From the NCBI GenBank assembly GCA_022561255.1, contig JADFRO010000128.1, forward strand, positions 1 through 7,917: a stretch of 7,917 nucleotides of DNA, written 5' to 3'. Under the pieces are notes generated by a model that made no database searches, was not told the DNA's origin, and saw only the letters and a program-made list of their open reading frames with translations. Each line of letters begins with the position of its first letter. Position 1 is the first letter of the stretch. A program made the position numbers and the translations under genes. The stretch comes from Planctomycetota bacterium. Its GTDB lineage: Bacteria > Planctomycetota > Phycisphaerae > UBA1845. Shown here in pieces: positions 1 to 6,796 of the stretch.

Positions 1-416
1 TTGTGCGCTTGCGCGTTCTACGGCGTTTAGCAGGCTCCCCCCCGGTTTGCGCGGGGCACGGGGTCGCACCCCTCCTGGTCGTCCGCGCCGCCCGAGGCTC
101 GCACCCGTGCGGTGGTGCTGGCGCACATTCCCCACGACGACCCGCCCCGGACGATGGTACCGATGAGGTCGGCACATTTCTTCGTCCGATATTATAGGCG
201 CGCTAACGCCGAGTTTATTGCGGCAGTTTCCGGTGGGTACGTGCCCAAAACACGCGGCGGGAGGTTCGCTCGTCGCCAATATACCACCCCTCGAGTTGGT
301 GACCCCCCGGAAAGCAGCCTCGATGCGGATCATTATACACGGATGCCGCAATATGCGAAGTGGCGTGTGGGGGGATCGGGGATCACGGCTGGCGGATACA
401 GCGAGGTCGTTGGGCG
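1..416. other. Left-end region without a supported gene
   Basis: I can assign no gene to this stretch. The first ~175 bases are very GC-rich; the rest is less so. Three frames are open for some distance. On the plus strand, a frame is open from 31 to 465 (possible starts GTG 112, ATG 154, ATG 163) and would overlap the 3' end of the GT39 gene. On the minus strand, a frame is open from ATG 333 past the left edge (111 codons). Also on the minus strand, positions 177 to 27 show a strongly GC-rich third codon position but have no start codon near their upstream stop. None resembles a known family, and codon-position bias is absent from 178 to 416. A short inverted repeat (GGGGT, 3-base loop, ACCCC) lies at 60-72. 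Most likely this is intergenic sequence plus the beginning or remnant of something to the left. Confidence 0.45.
332..359 (-). promoter_or_regulatory. Possible minus-strand sigma70-type promoter
   Basis: Read on the minus strand, a perfect TATAAT lies at 337-332 and is preceded by TTCGCA at 359-354 (4 of 6 matches to TTGACA) with a 16-base spacer. Transcription would run leftward, away from the end of the GT39 gene, into the unassigned left-end region. A second minus-strand TATAAT occurs at 196-191 but has no convincing -35 partner. In GC-rich DNA two consensus -10 boxes pointing the same way are suggestive, but the downstream gene is not visible, so this is only a candidate. Confidence 0.3.
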
Positions 417-1964
417 TTACGGTTCCAGTTGGGCGATCTTGCCCTGCCGCTCGGGAACGTTCTGAAGCCTCTTCTCAGCCGGTCGCTCTGCCAGATAGAC
501 GACCCGCCCGGAAGTCTCGCGCCATACCTGTGGCGGCTCGAAGGCGTCGTAACCGTCGACGCCGCTGTGCCACAACTCCCCGAGCGACCGTAACTCATCG
601 GACACAATAAAGACACGTTGAACGTCACGGGAATCAGGGAGGCCTAAGGGGTCGATCTTGTTCTGCGACATGTAGTACGCGGTTGCGGGCGTGTAACGAG
701 CGAGCACGGCACATCGGGACGGTCCAAACGCTTTGCACTCGTTCAGAACGTCCTCAATTTCCACGAGGCCGTTGAGTTCGCTGCTGAGGTAGGTCTGCCG
801 GGCGACGCTGACAATGGGGTGTGCCATGAGAATCACGATGACCGAGACCGTTATGGCCGCGACGATGCGACTCGGCCAGAGCCGGGCGATTCGCTCGCGC
901 ACCTCATCAAGTCCGCAAGCCGCGCACGCCAGAACAAGTGGAAGGGCGAAGAGCCAGGTTCGGGTTGGCATCGGCGCTCGCATTGCGGTCACGGCCGCCA
1001 ACGCTCCTCCCAGAATGAAAATGGGTAACAGACGCTGTGGCGTTGGCTTTCGCAGGGCGGAGCCGAAGAAAGTAATCAATCCGATCGCGAGTAACCAGGG
1101 CCAAACTACCGACGATCGGTGCGTCCAGTCGTGTAGGACGGAACTGAGCATGCTGTCATACGATCCGACGTGCTCCCCCAGAATCCGGTAAGCCATCTCC
1201 GTGCTACGCGTGAACGCGGATACGCCGTCCACGATGAGAATCGGGATGTACATCGCCAATGTTAGTAGACCGCAGACGCCGAAGGCTCCGACCATGCAGC
1301 GGAACCAATTCCGGCGAACCGGCGTGTTTTTCGGTAGTTTTCGCCAGTGGTACAGCATCGCAGCGGTCATGCCCAAGGCGGGGCAGACCATAACCGGGAT
1401 CGTGTATGCGCCGAGTGCGGTGAGAACCGCCCAGGCGATCCATACCCAGCGTTGGGAGCCACGTACGATCAGATGAAGCGTGCACAGCGTTGTGAGCGTC
1501 GTGAACAGCGCGAGCCACGAATAGCCGCGTGCGTTCGACGAGTATTCGATCAGGGGCGCCGAGACGCTGACTGCGATCGCCGCGAGTATTGTGGAAACCC
1601 AGCGACGCGAAAGAGACCAGGCCAACCACGCTGATGCTGGAATCAGCAAGACGCCGCCCACGAACGCCGGGATCCGGAGCACCCCCGGCGAGGTTCCGAA
1701 GAGCGCGCTCACGAATCGCACCATCAAGGTGTGAAACACGTGGTTGTTGGGAATGTAGTGCGTGGCGATAAACGTCGGTGATTGCGTGACGAAGTGGAGG
1801 AAGTTGTACGCCTCGTCGTAACGCATGGGATGGCTGGCGAGGAAGAGTAGGCGTACGACGGCGCCGATGCCGATGGCCAGAAACAGGCACGCGAAGTACA
1901 GCCTCGTTCGGCGTATCGGTTCGACCGCATCACGATCAGGCGGGGCGACCGGCCTGGGTGCCAC
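417..1964 (-). CDS. GT39/PMT_2-type membrane glycosyltransferase (ArnT-like fold)
   Basis: This is an integral inner-membrane glycosyltransferase of the GT-C type, which in known members moves a sugar from a polyprenyl-phosphate donor to an acceptor on the outer face of the membrane. With the GTG start at 1964 it has 515 residues. Visible features are a first membrane helix at about 22-43, then an acidic pair in MRYDEAYNF (D50, E51) in the first periplasmic loop, where GT39 enzymes hold catalytic acids. The segment IPNNHVFHTLMVRF (71-84) and the SSNARGYS motif (about 142-149) are also typical of PMT_2 proteins. Roughly ten helices follow to about residue 386, then a soluble C-terminal part of ~130 residues, presumably periplasmic. 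The start is uncertain. There is no ATG before the first helix, GTG 1964 has no good ribosome site, and the frame stays open to TTG 2222 (601 residues). Substrate cannot be told from sequence. The family call is fairly firm. Confidence 0.85.
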   Translation of the reverse strand: MAPRPVAPPDRDAVEPIRRTRLYFACLFLAIGIGAVVRLLFLASHPMRYDEAYNFLHFVTQSPTFIATHYIPNNHVFHTLMVRFVSALFGTSPGVLRIPAFVGGVLLIPASAWLAWSLSRRWVSTILAAIAVSVSAPLIEYSSNARGYSWLALFTTLTTLCTLHLIVRGSQRWVWIAWAVLTALGAYTIPVMVCPALGMTAAMLYHWRKLPKNTPVRRNWFRCMVGAFGVCGLLTLAMYIPILIVDGVSAFTRSTEMAYRILGEHVGSYDSMLSSVLHDWTHRSSVVWPWLLAIGLITFFGSALRKPTPQRLLPIFILGGALAAVTAMRAPMPTRTWLFALPLVLACAACGLDEVRERIARLWPSRIVAAITVSVIVILMAHPIVSVARQTYLSSELNGLVEIEDVLNECKAFGPSRCAVLARYTPATAYYMSQNKIDPLGLPDSRDVQRVFIVSDELRSLGELWHSGVDGYDAFEPPQVWRETSGRVVYLAERPAEKRLQNVPERQGKIAQLEP

Positions 1965-2467
1965 CGGAGGCGGCGCGGCGTCGAGTCTTGGGGACGACTC
2001 CGGCGCGTCGCGGCACTCGTGGTGCCGGCCTTTACGTTTCCGAACGAGACGTCCGCTGAGTCTTCCCTTTCGGGATGCGCGCTCGACCGTACGGCGTTTT
2101 TCACTCCGAGCGGCGCTCTCGGCGCGTGGCGCGTCCGATTCGCTTCGGCCGCGATACCCCCGTTCGCCGCGGCGGCGCCGGTGCTTTCCGGAATCTGTTG
2201 TTCTGCCGCGCCGACGTTCCAAGCGTACGCTCCTCGCAAGCTCTTCCCAGCAGGTTCTTCGGACGGCTATGAGGAGGTCTTAAGAAGCAGGCAGGCCAAA
2301 CGGGTCCGTCAGGGATGTCCCCGGCGCGATGCAGGTCTTCCCGATTCGTGAGGTGGGCGTAGCGGCAGCTGTGGTGGAGCGTACGGCTGTCAGTTCGGGG
2401 CAAGAATTGCCGATCGCAGCACCGATATCACCTTCGACAAGTACTTTTTCAAACGGCAGAGCTGCAG
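1965..2467. other. Ambiguous region between divergent GT39 and CgeB-like genes
   Basis: This stretch separates the divergent GT39 gene (minus) and CgeB-like gene (plus). The GT39 frame remains open to a stop at 2282-2280, and its only other usable start is TTG 2222. That extension would be very arginine-rich and has poor GC bias at the third codon position. A different minus-strand frame (TTG 2239 down to about 2000) has a much stronger third-position GC bias and a normal, disordered-looking composition, but it departs from the GT39 frame. Either the true N-terminus lies in that frame with a frameshift near 2000, or the region is not coding. The plus-strand frame 2019-2351 shares the same third-position phase and is also open. 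I see no convincing promoter for either flanking gene. Confidence 0.4.
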
Positions 2468-4855
2468 ATGACCACCCAGACGGTGAAGATCGAAACGCAC
2501 AAGGAGGTCATGCTCGACCGTCTACGCGCCGGTCGTGACTACGAGTTCCTCACCATGGCCCAGCCGTACTTGGACGTCCGTCCCGAGGACGCCTACGTTC
2601 GGCTCATGGCTAGCCGGAGCTATCTGAAGCTCGGGTTGGTGCCCGCGGCGAGGGAGCTTCTGGAGCGCGTTCCCCCAGCGATCGTGCTGCCGCCGGAGTT
2701 CGAGGCGGTTCGAGCGGCGCTGGCCGACCTGCCGGGCGGGCCGATTCCGTGGCGAACGCACAAGGAGCGGTTCGACGCCAATCTCGGCGCCCTGACGAAA
2801 CGGGGCATCGACGTGAGTGCGATCCGCGAGGCGTGGGGTCGGCACGAGAGCGACTATCAGCTATTTCGCGATGAGAAGGGCGCCGATCAGGTGCGCGAGC
2901 GCGATGCGGCGGGGCGGTGGGACTGGTTTCCCACGCTATGCGACCACGCAGTGGCTGACGCGGAGCGCGCGCTTCCCGACGGAATCTCGGCGAACATGCC
3001 AGGCCCCTATGCCTTCGAGGGGCTGGGATTGGGTGGATATTTCGAGCGTATCTACCGGGCAACGGTCGACACGTTTTTGGGGTTCAGCTGCGCTCTGCTG
3101 GTTGTGGAGCCTCGGCCGGCGCGGTTCGCGGCACTGCTACACCTACGCGACTGGGAAGCCTTGCTCTCGGACGAGCGTGTCATGCTGTTTGTGGGCGAAG
3201 GCTGCATGGAGGCATTTCGATCCGCGTGGGACAGCGATCTTGACCTTCCCTGGCCCCAGCTCGTGATGACCACCGGAACGGTTCCGGCTGACGCCACGCC
3301 TCGTGTAGCCGATGTGGTTGAAGCAGCGGCCAACGTCCGCGAGAACGCCGTTCGTGAGTCAATGCAGGATCTTGGAAGGCGCTACGCGCACCGGACACCG
3401 CAGTTTTGGGCCAAGCGTTTCGCGGCCGCGCTCGATGGAAGCGGTGAGCCGCTGCGCATCCTTACGGCGGTCAGCACGCATACCACGTTCCTGCAACACT
3501 CGATACGCGATACAAAACGCGCGTTTGAGTCGCTCGGCCACAAGTGTGTGGTGTTGACGGACGACACGCCTTATGGAATTACGGGTCCGCTGACGTTTCA
3601 CAACGCGATTCGAGAATTGGATCCCGATCTCTTTTTCATACTCGATCACCTTCGATCGGCCTTGGAGACGGCTGTTCCCAAGAACCTACCGATCTTGACG
3701 TGGGATCAGGATCAGCTTCCACACGTTCTGACCCGCGAAAACCTGCAACGGATCGCTCCGCACGATTTTCTAGCCGGGTGTTCCAAGTCGCGGTGTGTCG
3801 CTATGGGATGCAACCCGGCGCAGTTGCTGAATGCTCGCGTTCCGACCTGTCCGGAGCAGTTCGGCGGTGACGCATTGAGCGAGTCCGAGCAGAATCAGTA
3901 CGCGTGTGACGTTTCGTTCGTCAGCCATGCCTCGCAGACGCCGCGCGAGTTTCACGATCAGGAGTGTGAGGCGTATCAACATCCCACGATGACGAAACTG
4001 TTGGGGGAGCTGTTCTCTCTGCTTCCGCCGATGCTGGAGCAAAACCCCGTCGCGGACCACCACGTGATGACGGCCGTGCTCGCAGAGGCGATGCAGCGGT
4101 GCCGACTTTCGGGCCTGGACGACGAGGTTGTTAGGCGCTTGCGCAATTGGTACCTATGGCGGCTGGGTGATCGACTGTTTCGTCATCAGGCATTGGAGTG
4201 GGTCGCTGATTGGGCGCGCCGGACAGGGCGCTCGTTCCGCATCTACGGGCGCGGTTGGGAAAAGCATCCGACGCTGTCGGATTTTGCGGCCGGTCCCGCG
4301 CGCAATGGTCGTGAGCTGTTGTGCATTTATCGTGCGTCGAGAATCAATCTCCAATTGATGCCGGCCGGGTTCATTCATCAGCGGTCGCTCGACGGGCTTG
4401 CCGGTGGCGGATTCTTCCTGAGTCGTACCGTTCCCGACGACTTACGCGGCAAGACGCTCCGCAAGCTCGACGCGCGCATTTGCGAGTTGAAGATTTGTAA
4501 CACGGGCGAGCTCCTTGGCCACAAAGACGATTCGCTGCGGACGCTGCTCGCATCCTACGTCGGGGATTGGCTCGAACGCGGAGACCACTACACTTTCGAC
4601 CTGCTGACCAACATCCACATTTCCGCTGAGCTACTTCAACCGGATGAGGCGTTCACCGATTTTGAGGAGATTCTCTTCGACTCCGCGGAGCGTTTTGCCG
4701 AGGTTGCGGATCACTTCCTGACGGTCGACGCTCATCGGCGAGAGGTAGCCGATCGCATGCGTCAGGTCGTGATTGAGCGGTTCAGCTACCGATCGACCGT
4801 TGACCAGTTCCTGCGGGCGATGTCAAGCTACTTGCAGACTGCCGCTGCCGGGTAG
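2468..4855 (+). CDS. CgeB-like glycosyltransferase with TPR-like and MAF/DUF115-like N-terminal parts
   Basis: This 795-residue cytoplasmic protein (no signal peptide or membrane helix) is probably a sugar transferase. Residues 23-67 look like a TPR helix pair. Residues 180-250 show a glycine-rich turn (GLGLGGYFERIY), then LLVVEPRPARF and a following D...LLSDERVMLFVGEG, the pattern I associate with the N-terminal Rossmann-like domain of MAF/DUF115 motility-accessory proteins. From 328 the CgeB/GT4-like half begins: a first Rossmann unit (LRILTAVSTHTTFLQHSI), a central LPILTWDQDQLPH, FLAGCSKSRCVAMGCNP near 434-450, then FRIYGRGWEKHP at 590-601. After this come ASRINLQLMPAGFIHQRSLDGLAGGGFFLS at about 623-652, here given as its Glyco_trans_1_2-type signature, and a helical C-terminus ending VIERFSYRSTVDQFL. 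The start at ATG 2468 has only a weak ribosome site. ATG 2510 is in frame behind AAGGAGGT, but with a spacing of one base. The gene converges on, and overlaps, the radical SAM gene. Acceptor and donor are unknown. Confidence 0.85.
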   Translation: MTTQTVKIETHKEVMLDRLRAGRDYEFLTMAQPYLDVRPEDAYVRLMASRSYLKLGLVPAARELLERVPPAIVLPPEFEAVRAALADLPGGPIPWRTHKERFDANLGALTKRGIDVSAIREAWGRHESDYQLFRDEKGADQVRERDAAGRWDWFPTLCDHAVADAERALPDGISANMPGPYAFEGLGLGGYFERIYRATVDTFLGFSCALLVVEPRPARFAALLHLRDWEALLSDERVMLFVGEGCMEAFRSAWDSDLDLPWPQLVMTTGTVPADATPRVADVVEAAANVRENAVRESMQDLGRRYAHRTPQFWAKRFAAALDGSGEPLRILTAVSTHTTFLQHSIRDTKRAFESLGHKCVVLTDDTPYGITGPLTFHNAIRELDPDLFFILDHLRSALETAVPKNLPILTWDQDQLPHVLTRENLQRIAPHDFLAGCSKSRCVAMGCNPAQLLNARVPTCPEQFGGDALSESEQNQYACDVSFVSHASQTPREFHDQECEAYQHPTMTKLLGELFSLLPPMLEQNPVADHHVMTAVLAEAMQRCRLSGLDDEVVRRLRNWYLWRLGDRLFRHQALEWVADWARRTGRSFRIYGRGWEKHPTLSDFAAGPARNGRELLCIYRASRINLQLMPAGFIHQRSLDGLAGGGFFLSRTVPDDLRGKTLRKLDARICELKICNTGELLGHKDDSLRTLLASYVGDWLERGDHYTFDLLTNIHISAELLQPDEAFTDFEEILFDSAERFAEVADHFLTVDAHRREVADRMRQVVIERFSYRSTVDQFLRAMSSYLQTAAAG

Positions 4856-6499
4856 AATGGGAAGCGCAATAAAGATCGGTTCCCGTACGGGTTGGGGCGC
4901 GGGCGTTCCTGTGTGGGACGCCTTTCGCTGGAAGCGTGGAACCATGCGCCGATGCCAGAAGCCGACGATTCCCAGCCGCCAGAGTATCCAGGCCGTGCGC
5001 CCCGGCATGCGGGAGAAATCCATAAACCGTAAGTGCGAGAACCCGCGCCGAATCAAATAGAGCGTGTGCAGTGTATAGAACAACCACGGGTGAAGTTTCT
5101 GTGGATCGGAAACGCCGCGTACGTGTCGAAGCATGCGGTCGAACACCTTTCGAGGTGGTTTCACAAGCGTCAAGAGGACGATCAGGCAATTCGCGAACGT
5201 CGGTCGAAGAGTCTTATAACTTTCACTCGCTAAATCCCCCGGCCGGATGTCGAGTTTCTCAAATTGTTCCGCCATTGTCGTGTTGGGTTGGACGCGCAAC
5301 GAGAACAGGTTGAGTGTGAACGGCCGGGGCATCTTGTAGACCAATTCGAGCGTGTCCAGAATGTCCTCACGCGTCTCGATGGGATTGTCCTGGATGAAAT
5401 CATACGCGGGCGGAATCAAGTATTTCTTGTATTCGGCGAAGGTTTCGATGGCGGCGAGCACTCGTTCGGGCGGGGCGGGACGCTTGTAGAAATCCAGGAT
5501 GCGCCGACTCCCCGACTGAATTCCCATCCGAACCTCGGTCATTCCCGCCTCGAGGAGGATTTCGACCTTCTCTTTCTTGACGTAGTTGGGTATGACGCCC
5601 GGAACGAAGAACGGGAGGCCGACTTCGGTCTTGTATACCGCTGCGAACTCCTCCAAGACCTTTGTGGGCAGCGCCATCAGGCTGTCATCAACAAAGCATA
5701 CGCCGCTGAGATGCGGGTGAACGCGCCGGGCTCTGTTGATCTCGTTTACGATCCACTTCGCGCTCGGAAAGCGCAGCTTCGTATAGCTGCGATCGTTTTC
5801 GATGAATTTGGTGTTTGCGCAGAACGTGCATTTGAACGGACAGCCGATCGTCCAGATTGTGTAGTACGTGAGGCCCATGAACCGCAGATAGTCGTCGCGG
5901 GTTATGGCTCTGTACCGCCGGGCTTTGGAATCGTAGATGCTTTCGTCATTCCCGTAGACCGGCGGGGGAAGTGTCTCCATCTCCGCGCTGGTCATGAGCG
6001 GCAGAAAATCGTTCTTGATGATTTTTCCGCTGCGATTGAACCAGAAGTTTGGTGTGCCCGTGAAGTCTCGACCATTGCTGAAGGCGTCGAGGAACTGTTC
6101 GAATGCAAACTCTCCCTCGCCGGTACAAACCGCGTCGACGTCGAGGATCGCGTCTTCCGGGACAATGATCGGGTGGATTCCACCCCAGATGACGTACGCT
6201 TTGGGATTGATCCGCCGGACTTCCCGGATGAGCATCTTGGTTTGCTCCGCGACGTGGCTCATGGAGCTGAAGGCGACGATGTCAGCGTCGGCGATCGCCT
6301 CAGCCATAGGCGGTAGGTCACGCTGCGGATCGAGTTCGTCGGAATAGCGCGGGCGGAGCGCGCTCCATAACGAGAAGAACTTGGTGAGTGGAACGTAGAA
6401 GATCTTGGTATCCGGATTGATCCGGCGAACGTAGGCGGAGACCTTTCGCACCCCGAGCGAAATCAGGGAGTCTTCCACGCTAACGATGTTGATCCTCAT
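4823..6499 (-). CDS. B12-binding-domain radical SAM protein
   Basis: This 558-residue radical SAM enzyme should use a [4Fe-4S] cluster and S-adenosylmethionine for radical chemistry. The cluster motif is GCPFKCTFC, with cysteines at 220, 224 and 227 (CX3CX2C). The N-terminal ~190 residues have the Rossmann layout of the cobalamin-binding domain in this class, including WGGIHPIIVPED (about 105-116) and VCTGEGE (124-130). No DXHXXG histidine motif is visible, as is common in this class. Later core motifs are VRMGIQSGSRRIL (about 323-335) and NPIETREDIL (372-381). The C-terminus has amphipathic aromatic helices and a basic tail. Known relatives carry out methylations, ring formations and other modifications on lipids, pigments and natural products; the substrate here is not evident. 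I chose ATG 6499 because MRINIVS begins the first beta strand; the frame is open upstream to 6640 but that part looks unrelated. Its last 33 bases overlap the converging CgeB-like gene. Confidence 0.92.
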   Translation of the reverse strand: MRINIVSVEDSLISLGVRKVSAYVRRINPDTKIFYVPLTKFFSLWSALRPRYSDELDPQRDLPPMAEAIADADIVAFSSMSHVAEQTKMLIREVRRINPKAYVIWGGIHPIIVPEDAILDVDAVCTGEGEFAFEQFLDAFSNGRDFTGTPNFWFNRSGKIIKNDFLPLMTSAEMETLPPPVYGNDESIYDSKARRYRAITRDDYLRFMGLTYYTIWTIGCPFKCTFCANTKFIENDRSYTKLRFPSAKWIVNEINRARRVHPHLSGVCFVDDSLMALPTKVLEEFAAVYKTEVGLPFFVPGVIPNYVKKEKVEILLEAGMTEVRMGIQSGSRRILDFYKRPAPPERVLAAIETFAEYKKYLIPPAYDFIQDNPIETREDILDTLELVYKMPRPFTLNLFSLRVQPNTTMAEQFEKLDIRPGDLASESYKTLRPTFANCLIVLLTLVKPPRKVFDRMLRHVRGVSDPQKLHPWLFYTLHTLYLIRRGFSHLRFMDFSRMPGRTAWILWRLGIVGFWHRRMVPRFQRKASHTGTPAPQPVREPIFIALPILPGSGSLQVA

Positions 6500-6796
6500 G
6501 CTGAATTTTCCAGGCGCCGACCCAGGAAGCCGCAAAGCGTCCGATATGTCATTTCGGGCGTAGGGGCATGCCTCTTTAGCACAATGTGTGCAAGAGCGAG
6601 CTACCGCCTCCGGTGTGTCAGCAGGTACTGGAATCGGCAATTACGGACGTGGTGGAATGGATTCTTCTCATGGAACCATTTGTCGGGTTAGGTCTCGGCG
6701 CGTTCCAAAGGCGTCCCCCAACGCCGCCGATAAGTGATGGACGGCTGCGCTTGGCGTGGCCGGTCTATTCTCGGACCTCGAAGGATCGTGGCGGCA
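6500..6796. other. Divergent intergenic region with a short palindrome
   Basis: This gap of about 300 bases lies between the divergently read radical SAM gene and the methyltransferase-glycosyltransferase gene, so it should hold promoters for both. I found no convincing -35/-10 pair. Two small inverted repeats are visible: GCACA-ATG-TGTGC at 6579-6591, about 80 bases before the radical SAM start, and GGCGT-6 bases-ACGCC at 6710-6725. Either could be a protein-binding site, but both are short enough to be chance. A plus-strand open frame at 6586-6879 crosses the region and looks spurious. Confidence 0.5.
6781..6785 (+). promoter_or_regulatory. Possible ribosome binding site AAGGA
   Basis: AAGGA sits 11 bases before GTG 6797 and only 2 bases before GTG 6788. 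It is the only purine-rich ribosome-site-like sequence near the candidate starts of the downstream gene, and it is the reason GTG 6797 was preferred over ATG 6737, which has none. The spacing is on the long side, so the support is modest. Confidence 0.3.

Noticed and set aside
112..465. Plus-strand open frame of 117 codons at the left end
   Set aside because: Third-position GC bias fades after 178, there is no ribosome site or family resemblance, and it would overlap the 3' end of the GT39 gene.
2019..2351. Plus-strand open frame of 110 codons with a protein-like composition
   Set aside because: It shares third-position phase with the opposite minus frame, starts with GTG lacking a ribosome site, and shows no motif. 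Kept only as part of the ambiguous 1965-2467 region.
2501..2512. Strong AAGGAGGT sequence directly before in-frame ATG 2510 of the CgeB-like gene
   Set aside because: Only one base separates the motif from ATG, too close for normal initiation; the codons KEV fit the reading frame from ATG 2468, so it is probably chance, although it leaves the start not fully settled.
5264..6316. 350-codon plus-strand open frame opposite the radical SAM gene
   Set aside because: It is an antisense shadow: the minus strand carries the full set of radical SAM motifs, and the plus-strand translation shows no family motif.
6500..6640. Upstream extension of the radical SAM frame by 47 codons, containing CTHC and CPYA
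   Set aside because: The cysteine pattern looked cluster-like, but the stretch lacks family resemblance, and MRINIVS at 6499 is a natural first beta strand for the B12-binding domain.
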